From Phyllobacteriaceae bacterium UBA1059 (lineage in GTDB: Bacteria; Pseudomonadota; Alphaproteobacteria; Rhizobiales; Rhizobiaceae), in NCBI GenBank assembly GCA_002316345.1, contig DCDI01000197.1, forward strand, positions 320-8,880: a stretch of DNA of 8,561 nucleotides. Reading direction: 5' to 3'. A program made the translations under genes and the position numbers. Every line of letters starts with the position of its first letter. Position 1 is the first letter of the stretch. Positions 1 to 8,463 of this stretch are shown one piece after another. The notes under the pieces are model-generated. The model was not told where the DNA came from. It was given only the letters and a program-made list of their open reading frames with translations, and did not search any database.

Positions 1-1159
<1,159 letters not shown>

Positions 1160-1169
1160 GGGGAGCGTC

Positions 1170-2576
1170 ATGCCGATCAACATCACCATGCCGGCCCTGT
1201 CGCCTACGATGGAAGAGGGCAACCTCGCCAAGTGGCTGGTCAAGGAAGGCGACAAGGTTGCGCCCGGCGATGTGATCGCCGAGATTGAAACGGACAAGGC
1301 CACGATGGAAGTCGAGGCTGTTGACGAAGGGACCGTCGCCAAGATCGTGGTTCCAGCCGGCACTGAAGGCGTGAAGGTCAACTCGCTCATCGCTATCCTC
1401 GCGGCCGAGGGAGAAGACGTCAGCGCGGCTGCAGCGGGTGGTGGCGACGCCGCTTCCCCGCAGACCGCTCCGGCAAAGCAGCCAGCAAGCACCAAGTCGG
1501 AAGAGGACGCAGCAACCAAGTCCGGTTATGGTGGCAGTGCGGCTTCTGCGGCAGGCTCCGAGAAGCCGGTGGAAGCTGCAATGAGCGAGGCTTCACAAGC
1601 TACTGCTCCCGCGAAGTCGGAAGGTGGGCGGGTATTCGCGTCTCCGCTGGCGCGTCGCCTGGCGAAGGATGCCGGGATCGATCTCGCAAGTCTTTCGGGC
1701 TCCGGCCCGCGTGGTCGCATCGTGAAAGCCGACGTGGAAGGTGCGGGCAAGGCCGGCGCAACTCAGCCGGTCACTTCGACAGCTGAGACGGCCGCTTCAA
1801 CTGCTCCCGCTTCGGCACCCAAGGCCATGTCAGACGAAGCGGTTCTCAAGCTCTTCGAGCAAGGCTCCTACGAACTCGTGCCGCATGACAACATGCGCAA
1901 GACGATCGCGCGGCGTCTGGTTGAAGCCAAGACGACCATCCCTCACTTCTACCTGACGGTGGATTGCGAACTCGATGCGCTTCTGGCGCTTCGTCAGCAG
2001 CTCAACGCCGCAGCTCCGATGAAGAAGACCGAAAAGGGCGACGCGCCGCTCTACAAGCTTTCGGTCAACGACATGATCATCAAGGCGATGGCGCTCGCGC
2101 TGCGCGATGTTCCAACGGCCAATGCCTCGTGGACGGAAACCAACATGGTCATACACAAGCATGCCGATGTTGGCGTGGCCGTGTCCATCCCAGGCGGGCT
2201 GATCACGCCGATCATCCGCCGCGCGGAAGAAAAGTCGCTCTCGACCATCTCCAACGAGATGAAAGACCTTGCCGCACGAGCACGTTCGCGCAAGCTGAAG
2301 CCCGAGGAGTACCAGGGCGGCACGACTGCCGTTTCCAACCTCGGAATGTTCGGCATCAAGGACTTCTCCGCAGTCATCAACCCGCCGCATGCCACGATCC
2401 TCGCGATCGGCGCAGGCGAGGAGCGGGCTGTCGTGAAGGGCGGCGAGATCAAGGTTGCGACCGTGATGTCCGTGACGCTTTCGACCGATCACCGTGCGGT
2501 TGACGGCGCCTTGGGTGCGGAGCTGATTGGCGCCTTCAAGCGTCACATCGAAAACCCACTCGGCATGCTGGTCTAA
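1170..2576 (+). CDS. pdhC: Dihydrolipoyllysine-residue acetyltransferase, E2 core of pyruvate dehydrogenase
   Basis: E2 forms the structural core of PDH and transfers the acetyl group from lipoyl-lysine to CoA. The protein has 468 residues from the ATG at 1170. That start is chosen because the lipoyl domain opens with MPINITMPALSPTMEEG and an AAGGGGAG ribosome site (1158-1165) lies 4 nt upstream, overlapping the pdhB stop. Domains in order: one lipoyl domain (about 1-80, with the target lysine K43 in ETDKATMEVEA); an Ala/Pro/Lys linker (85-152); the E1/E3-binding peripheral-subunit-binding domain (about 155-190, FASPLARRLAKDAGI and GSGPRGRIVKADV); a second linker (191-225); and the catalytic acetyltransferase domain (about 235-468). 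The catalytic motif STDHRAVDG has H441 and D445, and the protein ends ENPLGMLV as in the family. The length is usual for a single-lipoyl alphaproteobacterial E2. It is cotranscribed with pdhB by spacing. Confidence 0.97.
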   Translation: MPINITMPALSPTMEEGNLAKWLVKEGDKVAPGDVIAEIETDKATMEVEAVDEGTVAKIVVPAGTEGVKVNSLIAILAAEGEDVSAAAAGGGDAASPQTAPAKQPASTKSEEDAATKSGYGGSAASAAGSEKPVEAAMSEASQATAPAKSEGGRVFASPLARRLAKDAGIDLASLSGSGPRGRIVKADVEGAGKAGATQPVTSTAETAASTAPASAPKAMSDEAVLKLFEQGSYELVPHDNMRKTIARRLVEAKTTIPHFYLTVDCELDALLALRQQLNAAAPMKKTEKGDAPLYKLSVNDMIIKAMALALRDVPTANASWTETNMVIHKHADVGVAVSIPGGLITPIIRRAEEKSLSTISNEMKDLAARARSRKLKPEEYQGGTTAVSNLGMFGIKDFSAVINPPHATILAIGAGEERAVVKGGEIKVATVMSVTLSTDHRAVDGALGAELIGAFKRHIENPLGMLV

Positions 2577-2582
2577 GCGGCC

Positions 2583-3221
2583 ATGAAGACGGCGCTATGT
2601 TATGGTGATTCGCTGACTTGGGGTTACGATCCCGAAGGCCGCGGTCGCCACGCCTATGAGGATCGTTGGCCAAGCGTGCTTCAGGCAGCACTGGGCGATC
2701 AGGCAGCCATCATCGCCGAAGGCCTGAATGGTCGCACGACGGTCTGGGACGATCACCTCGCGCCGGCGGACCGAAATGGGGCGCGCATCCTGCCCTCCAT
2801 CCTATCGACGCATGCACCGCTTGATCTCGTGATCTTCATGCTCGGGACCAACGACATAAAGCCTCAGATTTGCGGCAAGGCGTTTGGCGCTCGACGCGGT
2901 GTGGAGCGGTTGATCGAGATCGTGCGCTATCATGCCTATCCCACGGCGGCGGATGCGCCCGACATCCTCATCGTTGCGCCGCCGACGATTTGTGAAACGG
3001 CGGATCCCGATTTTTCAGCCATGTTTGCCGGCTCCATTCAGGAGTCGCAGATGCTTGCGCCGCTCTATGCCGACTTGGCCGATCAGCTCGGCTGCGGCTT
3101 CTTTGATGCAGGCGCGGTTGCGAAGACCTCGCCGTTGGATGGCATCCATCTGGATGCCGCCAATACAAAAGCTATCGGCAAGGGTCTTGAGCCGATCGTA
3201 CGCATGATGCTCGGACTTTAA
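2583..3221 (+). CDS. SGNH/GDSL-family esterase/acyltransferase (arylesterase-like), inside the PDH operon
   Basis: This is a 212-residue SGNH hydrolase expected to cleave, or transfer, short acyl groups on esters. All blocks are present: block I GDSLTWG with nucleophile S10, block II EGLNGRTT with G50 as likely oxyanion residue, block III MLGTNDIK with N90, and block V DGIHLDAAN with D186 and H189 completing the triad. By eye the sequence resembles the Mycobacterium smegmatis acyltransferase MsAcT (shared features: LDLVI-MLGTND, ATH/STH-PLDL, FFDAG, DGIH), a family that includes rhizobial arylesterases. I see no signal peptide, so it is probably cytosolic. It starts 6 nt after the pdhC stop with no convincing Shine-Dalgarno, so translation may be coupled to pdhC. 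Its stop overlaps the lpdA ribosome site. The natural substrate is unknown, and a direct role in pyruvate metabolism cannot be read from the sequence. Confidence 0.93.
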   Translation: MKTALCYGDSLTWGYDPEGRGRHAYEDRWPSVLQAALGDQAAIIAEGLNGRTTVWDDHLAPADRNGARILPSILSTHAPLDLVIFMLGTNDIKPQICGKAFGARRGVERLIEIVRYHAYPTAADAPDILIVAPPTICETADPDFSAMFAGSIQESQMLAPLYADLADQLGCGFFDAGAVAKTSPLDGIHLDAANTKAIGKGLEPIVRMMLGL

Positions 3222-3225
3222 GGAG
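3220..3225 (+). promoter_or_regulatory. Ribosome binding site deciding the lpdA start
   Basis: AAGGAG lies 6 nt before the ATG at 3232 but only 3 nt before the in-frame GTG at 3229. The ATG is therefore the better start. The site overlaps the TAA stop (3219-3221) of the esterase gene, which suggests coupled translation. Confidence 0.8.
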
Positions 3226-3231
3226 ACGGTG

Positions 3232-4695
<1,464 letters not shown>

Positions 4696-4732
4696 TATCC
4701 ACAGCCTTCCTCATAGCTCGCCGTCCTGTCAC

Positions 4733-4758
4733 GGAACCGAAATGCATCTAAGAACGTT
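4733..4758 (+). promoter_or_regulatory. Candidate EcfG (RpoE2-type) general stress response promoter for the YeaQ-family gene
   Basis: GGAAC (4733-4737), a 17-nt spacer, then CGTT (4755-4758) match the alphaproteobacterial EcfG consensus GGAAC-N16/17-CGTT. Transcription would start around 4764-4767, giving a leader of about 70 nt before the ATG at 4835. The downstream gene belongs to a stress-associated membrane family, which supports the call. The elements are seen in the sequence; their use by EcfG is inferred. Confidence 0.7.
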
Positions 4759-4795
4759 TCCGGTCTGGAATGGCAAACGCCGTTCCCCGGAAGCG
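4755..4795 (+). repeat. Long imperfect inverted repeat (17-bp hairpin with 3-nt bulge)
   Basis: The outer stem pairs 4755-4763 with 4787-4795 (9 bp, including TTCCGG/CCGGAA and one G-U). A 3-nt bulge TCT follows (4764-4766). The inner stem pairs GGAATGGC (4767-4774) with GCCGTTCC (4779-4786), including one G-U, around an AAAC loop. No immediate T-tract follows; a TATTTT lies about 9 nt beyond. It is therefore not a canonical intrinsic terminator. It could stabilise or define the 3' end of the pdh-lpdA message, and the inner stem would sit at the 5' end of a transcript from the EcfG promoter. Confidence 0.75.
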
Positions 4796-4821
4796 CACTG
4801 GGTATTTTGCGCCGGGCAATC

Positions 4822-4828
4822 AAAGGAG
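4822..4828 (+). promoter_or_regulatory. Ribosome binding site deciding the YeaQ-family start
   Basis: AAAGGAG lies 6 nt before the ATG at 4835. This favours that start over the in-frame ATG at 4742, which would add 31 residues unlike the family and lies within the EcfG -35/-10 spacer. Confidence 0.85.
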
Positions 4829-4834
4829 CGGGCA

Positions 4835-5092
4835 ATGGAAATGAATGGCGTAGGTTGGCTTGCAGCCATCATCATCGGCGGTTTGGCTGGTTGGCTGGCC
4901 GAAAAGGTCATGAAGAGCGACATGGGCCTCTTCATGAATATCATTCTCGGCATCATCGGTGCGGTCGTCTTGAATGCGATCCTCGTGGCGCTGAACATCG
5001 GCATTCTTGGCGTTGGCTGGATTGCCTACCTCATCACGGGCTTCATCGGCGCCTGTATTCTGATTTGGGTCGGCCGCCTGATCCGCCGCTAG
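4835..5092 (+). CDS. GlsB/YeaQ/YmgE-family stress-response membrane protein
   Basis: This is a small inner-membrane protein of 85 residues from the transglycosylase-associated (Transgly_assoc) family. It is Gly- and Ile-rich with three predicted transmembrane helices at about 6-23, 32-52 and 58-79. A short charged loop (AEKVMKSD, 22-29) lies between helices 1 and 2, and the tail RLIRR is basic. The family motif GGLAGWLAEKVM is clear. The length is normal for the family. Biochemical function is unknown; relatives are linked to stress responses in enterobacteria and to cell-envelope stress in Gram-positives (GlsB). The gene has its own candidate EcfG promoter and its own terminator, so it appears to be a separate single-gene unit between the PDH operon and lipA. 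Confidence 0.9.
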   Translation: MEMNGVGWLAAIIIGGLAGWLAEKVMKSDMGLFMNIILGIIGAVVLNAILVALNIGILGVGWIAYLITGFIGACILIWVGRLIRR

Positions 5093-5116
5093 ATCCAGCA
5101 TTTCTGCAAGGCAGAT

Positions 5117-5155
5117 CCCCGTTCGCGCTCGCCAGCGCCGACGGGGTTTTCTTTT
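5117..5155 (+). terminator. Intrinsic terminator after the YeaQ-family gene
   Basis: The outer stem CCCCGT (5117-5122) pairs with ACGGGG (5141-5146). The inner stem GCGCT (5125-5129) pairs with AGCGC (5134-5138) around a CGCC loop. TTTTCTTTT (5147-5155) follows directly. This is the clearest Rho-independent terminator in the window and implies that lipA has its own promoter downstream. Confidence 0.9.
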
Positions 5156-5226
5156 GCCTGCTGGGAGCTTACATGCGGAAGGGAAGGGTGAACCCGCAGC
5201 GCGCGCGGTAGCCTGGCATGTTTGTT

Positions 5227-5230
5227 AGGA
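5227..5230 (+). promoter_or_regulatory. Ribosome binding site deciding the lipA start
   Basis: AGGA (within TTAGGA) lies 5 nt before the ATG at 5236. This supports a start at MVTVLDTV rather than at the in-frame ATG at 5218, which has no comparable site. Confidence 0.7.
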
Positions 5231-5235
5231 TTGGC

Positions 5236-6210
5236 ATGGTTACCGTCCTCGATACCGTTCAGCGGTCCCGTTTGCGCCACCCTGAGAAGGCGCACCGTCC
5301 CGACCAGGAAGTCGCGAAGAAGCCGGATTGGATCCGCGTCAAGGCGCCGACCTCGAAGAACTATGCCGAAACCCGCTCCATCGTGAAGGACAATAAACTC
5401 GTCACGGTATGCGAAGAGGCCGGCTGTCCGAACATCGGCGAGTGCTGGGACAAAAAGCATGCCACCTTCATGATCATGGGTGAAATCTGCACGCGCGCCT
5501 GTGCCTTCTGCAACGTTTCAACGGGGCGACCGCTGGCACTTGACCCCCTTGAACCTGCAAACGTCGCCAAGGCGGTTCAGCAGATGGGGTTGACGCATGT
5601 CGTGATCACATCTGTTGATCGCGATGATCTTGCCGATGGCGGTGCGCAGCATTTTGCCGAAGTGATCCGCGCCATTCGCGCGCTCACGCCGCTCACCACC
5701 ATCGAGATCCTGACCCCTGACTTCCTTCGCAAAGATGGCGCGCTGGAAGTCGTGGTTGCCGCTCGGCCGGACGTGTTCAACCACAACCTCGAAACGGTGC
5801 CGTCGAACTATCTGACAGTGCGGCCAGGTGCTCGCTACTTCCATTCCATTCGTTTACTGCAGCGCGTGAAGGAGCTTGATCCATCGATCTTTACCAAGTC
5901 TGGCATCATGGTCGGCTTGGGTGAAGAGCGGAACGAAGTGCTTCAGCTGATGGATGATCTGCGCAGCGCCGAAGTCGACTTCATGACAATTGGCCAATAT
6001 CTTCAACCCACAAAGAAGCATCATCCGGTCAAGGCCTTCGTCACCCCGGACGAATTCAAGTCGTTTGAGACGGTGGCACTTTCGAAAGGCTTCCTGGTTG
6101 TGGCATCGAGCCCGCTGACGCGGTCGTCGCACCATGCCGGCGAGGATTTCGCACGCCTACGCCTGGCGCGTGAGGCGCAGCTGAAAGCTTTCGCAGCAAC
6201 CGCCGCCTGA
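5236..6210 (+). CDS. lipA: Lipoyl synthase (radical SAM)
   Basis: LipA inserts two sulfur atoms into octanoyl groups on carrier-protein lysines, making the lipoyl cofactor of PDH E2, oxoglutarate dehydrogenase E2 and GcvH. The protein has 324 residues. The auxiliary, sacrificial 4Fe-4S cluster ligands are C59, C64 and C70 (CEEAGCPNIGEC). The radical-SAM cluster motif CTRACAFC supplies C85, C89 and C92. The C-terminal RSSHHAG (from about residue 296) corresponds to the conserved RSSxHA segment that ligates the auxiliary cluster through Ser. Other family segments include KAPTSKNYAETR, THVVITSVDRDDLADGGA and FNHNLETVP. It lies close to the lipoyl-dependent PDH genes but is separated from them by a terminator. 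Its stop TGA shares a base with the next ATG (TGATG), implying coupled translation with the Coq10/RatA gene. No convincing sigma-70 promoter was found in 5156-5235. Confidence 0.97.
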   Translation: MVTVLDTVQRSRLRHPEKAHRPDQEVAKKPDWIRVKAPTSKNYAETRSIVKDNKLVTVCEEAGCPNIGECWDKKHATFMIMGEICTRACAFCNVSTGRPLALDPLEPANVAKAVQQMGLTHVVITSVDRDDLADGGAQHFAEVIRAIRALTPLTTIEILTPDFLRKDGALEVVVAARPDVFNHNLETVPSNYLTVRPGARYFHSIRLLQRVKELDPSIFTKSGIMVGLGEERNEVLQLMDDLRSAEVDFMTIGQYLQPTKKHHPVKAFVTPDEFKSFETVALSKGFLVVASSPLTRSSHHAGEDFARLRLAREAQLKAFAATAA

Positions 6211-6665
6211 TGCCGCAGTTTACGACCACCCGGCATGTCCGCCATGCGCCGGACAAGATGTTTGCGCTGGTTGCGGATATCGAGCAGTACCCGCAATTCC
6301 TGCCGCTTTGCGAAGCCCTAAGCGTGCGTTCGAAGCGCGAGCGCGATGGGCTGACCGTGCTCGTTGCCGACATGAGTGTCGGCTACAAGGCGATCCGCGA
6401 GACCTTCACGAGCCAGGTCGTGCTGAAGCCGGCCGAGAACATCATCGACGTGAAGTATCTGGATGGCCCGTTCCGTTACCTTACCAACCAGTGGCAATTC
6501 ATGCCTACCGCGGATGGTGGCACTGACATTCAATTCTTCATCGATTACGAGTTCAAGAGCCGGATACTTGGCGCCATGATGGGCGCGATGTTCGATCGCG
6601 CCTTTCGGATGTTCTCCGAAGCGTTCGAGAAGCGGGCCGACGTCATCTACGGCCATCCGGCCTAG
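6210..6665 (+). CDS. Coq10/RatA-family START-domain protein (ubiquinone-binding type)
   Basis: This 151-residue protein is a single SRPBCC/START fold of the polyketide cyclase, Coq10 and RatA family. Visible signatures are the N-terminal FTTTRHVRHAPDKMFALVADIEQYPQFLPLC (given here only as a marker from residue 4), the central VGYKAIRETFTSQV, and YLDGPFRYLTNQWQF. The C-terminal amphipathic helix MMGAMFDRAFRMFSEAFEKRA closes the lipid-binding cavity in relatives. In mitochondria Coq10 binds coenzyme Q and aids respiration. E. coli RatA was described as a ribosome-association toxin. A quinone-binding role seems likelier in an alphaproteobacterium, and no antitoxin partner is adjacent (inference). 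The start overlaps the lipA stop by one base and lacks its own Shine-Dalgarno. The stop is one base from the stop of the convergent cinA. Confidence 0.9.
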   Translation: MPQFTTTRHVRHAPDKMFALVADIEQYPQFLPLCEALSVRSKRERDGLTVLVADMSVGYKAIRETFTSQVVLKPAENIIDVKYLDGPFRYLTNQWQFMPTADGGTDIQFFIDYEFKSRILGAMMGAMFDRAFRMFSEAFEKRADVIYGHPA

Positions 6666-6666
6666 C

Positions 6667-7158
6667 TCACGCGCCGCGCAACGCCTCCACGCCGTATTGC
6701 AAGGCAGTTCGTGCGGCTTCACGGCGGATGAAGTCGCGACCGCTGTTCTCGAACACGCGCTTGATCGCCAAGGGCTTGCGACCTTCGACGGCAATGCCGA
6801 ACCAGACGAGGCCGACCGGCTTTTCGTCTGTACCGCCCTCAGGGCCGGCCACGCCCGTTGTAGCCAAAGCGATCCCCGCCTTGGAGTTCGCCAACGCGCC
6901 AGCTGCCATTTCCAAAGCTGTCTGCTGAGAGACCGCACCGAATTGCTCAAGCGTTTCGATCGCTACGCCCAACATCTCGACCTTGGCTGCGTTGGAATAG
7001 GTCACGAAGCCGCGGTCAACCACGGCCGACGCACCCGGCACGTCAGTTAGCATCGTTGCAATCAGTCCGCCGGTGCAAGACTCAGCCGTCGTGGCCATAA
7101 CCCGCCGTTCCCAGCATGCCTTCAGGAACGCCACGACGAGGTCCGTATCTTCGCTCAT
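6667..7158 (-). CDS. pncC: CinA C-terminal-domain family protein, nicotinamide-nucleotide amidohydrolase (PncC type)
   Basis: This stand-alone CinA C-terminal domain of 163 residues is the normal length for the single-domain form. Characterised relatives deamidate NMN to nicotinic acid mononucleotide in pyridine nucleotide recycling. Signatures: ATTAESCTGGLIATMLTDVPG (residues about 22-42), FVTYSNAAKVEMLGV, GAVSQQTALEMAAGAL, and ATTGVAGPEGGTDEKPVGLVW (about 99-119). The start is the ATG at 7158, which overlaps the ispDF stop as ATGA (7155-7158); GGAG (7168-7171, minus strand) lies upstream. A longer reading of the frame to 7443 only runs back through ispDF in another frame and is rejected. 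The N-terminal MoCF-like domain of full CinA is absent, so a competence role should not be assumed from the name. Confidence 0.93.
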   Translation of the reverse strand: MSEDTDLVVAFLKACWERRVMATTAESCTGGLIATMLTDVPGASAVVDRGFVTYSNAAKVEMLGVAIETLEQFGAVSQQTALEMAAGALANSKAGIALATTGVAGPEGGTDEKPVGLVWFGIAVEGRKPLAIKRVFENSGRDFIRREAARTALQYGVEALRGA

Positions 7159-8348
7159 TCTTCCAGGCTCCCGGGGTAAACGACAGTTGCTGTGGCGATT
7201 GCTGCGATGCCTTCCGAGCGCCCGATAAAGCCGAGGCGCTCGTTGGTCGTGGCTTTGACGGAGACGCGGTTTGGGTTGATGCCGAGCATCGTAGCCATCG
7301 CGGCAACCATTACTTCGCGGTTCGGTCCCACCTTTGGCGCTTCGCAAATCAAAGTCACGTCGGCATTGGCGATGCGCCCACCATTCTGGCGAACGACTTT
7401 CGCAGCATGCTCCACAAAGATCTTCGAGGCGGCGCCGCGCCATTGAGGATCGGACGGCGGAAAATGCGTTCCGATGTCGCCCGCGCCGCAGGTCGCGAGC
7501 AAGGCGTCGGTGAGGGCATGCAGGCCGACGTCAGCGTCCGAGTGTCCCGACAGCTTCTTGTCGTGTGGGATCGAAACGCCGCAGAGCCAAACAGCGTCGC
7601 CAGGCTCGAAAGCATGGACGTCGTAGCCGTTGCCGGTGCGTACGTCCGGGAACGCGGATGCCGAGTGAAGGCGTTGATCAGCCATTGCGATGTCTCTCGC
7701 CCAAGTCAGTTTAATGTTGTCGACAGAACCCCGCACGATCCGCACGGGAAGACCCGCCCAGGCAGCGATGGCCGCATCATCGGTAAAGGCGTCGAGCCCG
7801 GCTCCAGCAGCCTGACGATGCGCGTAGCGGATGCGTTGATAGTTGAAGGCTTGTGGGGTCTGGGCGGCATGCAGATCCTCGCGCGGCACTGTCTCCAGCA
7901 CGTTCAACTCCCGGTCTGAACGCTTGATCGTGTCCGATACAGGCAAGGCGGGGAGAACGGCCTCGGCTTCGATCAAAGCGGCCGCGACTCGATCGATAAG
8001 TTCCGCGTCAACAAAGGGGCGGGCGGCGTCATGGATCATGACGTGCTTAGGAAAGCTCTCAGCCAAAGCCTCCAAGGCCAGCCGCGTAGAGGCTTGCCGT
8101 GTCGCTCCACCATGAACCAACTTAATACGCCGAGCATCATCGCCCACAGCTTCGCGAAACAAGGCATCGTCATCTGGATGGATCGCAACGATGATCTGGC
8201 CCACCGCGGGATGATCGGTGAACGCTTCCAGCGACCGAGCGATGACGGCCTTGCCGCCGATCTTGCGATATTGTTTTGGGCCTTCAGCCTGTCCGGCACG
8301 CTCGCCTCGTCCGGCCGCGAGAATGATGACGGCAATGTCTGAAGGCAT
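7155..8348 (-). CDS. ispDF: Bifunctional IspD/IspF: MEP cytidylyltransferase and MECDP synthase
   Basis: This fused enzyme catalyses two steps of the MEP isoprenoid pathway: CTP transfer to methylerythritol 4-phosphate, and ring closure to the 2,4-cyclodiphosphate. The protein has 397 residues. The IspD half (about 1-230) shows AAGRGERAG (11-19), GPKQY (23-27), HDAARPFVDAELI (106-118), TPQAF and the SVDNIKLT segment (208-215). The IspF half (about 237-397) shows GNGYDVHAF with metal ligands D243 and H245, GVSIPHDKKLSGHSDADV (257-274), H277 in LHALTDALL, and TTNERLGFIGRSEG (367-380). The fusion is common in alpha- and epsilonproteobacteria. The ATG at 8348 is chosen because it directly precedes the IspD fold (MPSDIAVIIL). 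The frame stays open to 8474, but that extension is Cys/Trp-rich and unlike the family. No strong Shine-Dalgarno is visible. cinA follows by ATGA overlap. Confidence 0.96.
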   Translation of the reverse strand: MPSDIAVIILAAGRGERAGQAEGPKQYRKIGGKAVIARSLEAFTDHPAVGQIIVAIHPDDDALFREAVGDDARRIKLVHGGATRQASTRLALEALAESFPKHVMIHDAARPFVDAELIDRVAAALIEAEAVLPALPVSDTIKRSDRELNVLETVPREDLHAAQTPQAFNYQRIRYAHRQAAGAGLDAFTDDAAIAAWAGLPVRIVRGSVDNIKLTWARDIAMADQRLHSASAFPDVRTGNGYDVHAFEPGDAVWLCGVSIPHDKKLSGHSDADVGLHALTDALLATCGAGDIGTHFPPSDPQWRGAASKIFVEHAAKVVRQNGGRIANADVTLICEAPKVGPNREVMVAAMATMLGINPNRVSVKATTNERLGFIGRSEGIAAIATATVVYPGSLEE

Positions 8349-8406
8349 AGGATCTGAGATGGTCAAGCTTGCACGCCTGTGAGGCTGGAGGTTGTTCCAT
8401 AAGCAA

Positions 8407-8429
8407 TGCTGCACAGAGTCGGTGCAGCA
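8407..8429. promoter_or_regulatory. NtrC-type operator dyad upstream of dusB
   Basis: TGCTGCAC (8407-8414) and GTGCAGCA (8422-8429) form a perfect 8-bp inverted repeat around a 7-nt centre. As a 23-bp dyad, 10 of 11 half-site positions match. The core TGCACA (8410-8415), GAGTC, GGTGCA (8421-8426) matches the NtrC consensus TGCACC-N5-GGTGCA at 11 of 12 fixed positions. As RNA or single-stranded DNA the stem could extend by GCAA (8403-8406) and TTGC (8433-8436) with a CCA bulge. In rhizobia dusB heads the ntrBC operon, and NtrC autorepression of that operon has been reported, so the place fits the protein. Confidence 0.7.
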
Positions 8430-8463
8430 CCATTGCGAGCCGCGGCAAAGCTGGTTAAAGAAC

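Noticed and set aside
1830..2546. 238-codon open frame on the minus strand inside pdhC
   Set aside because: It is antisense to a fully conserved E2 gene, has no recognisable domain, and arises from GC-rich codon bias.
4755..4810. Intrinsic terminator for the PDH operon
   Set aside because: The hairpin is strong, but the first T-rich stretch begins about 9 nt past the stem, so a standard Rho-independent terminator is not supported.
4742..4834. In-frame N-terminal extension of the YeaQ-family protein (31 residues)
   Set aside because: It overlaps the candidate promoter and hairpin, is not family-like, and a strong ribosome site precedes the ATG at 4835.
6210..6665. RatA as a toxin of a toxin-antitoxin pair
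   Set aside because: No antitoxin-like gene is adjacent, and the upstream partner is lipA; the Coq10-type role is more plausible in this lineage.
7116..7919. 267-codon open frame on the plus strand across cinA and ispDF
   Set aside because: Shadow of two well-supported minus-strand genes; no recognisable domain.
8370..8397. Minus-strand GGAAC with CGTG upstream of ispDF as an EcfG promoter
   Set aside because: The spacer is 18 nt and the -10 element reads CGTG rather than CGTT.
8422..8436. Sigma-54-like element (GTGCA then TTGC) toward dusB
   Set aside because: The -24 GG dinucleotide is absent, so it fails the key requirement for RpoN.
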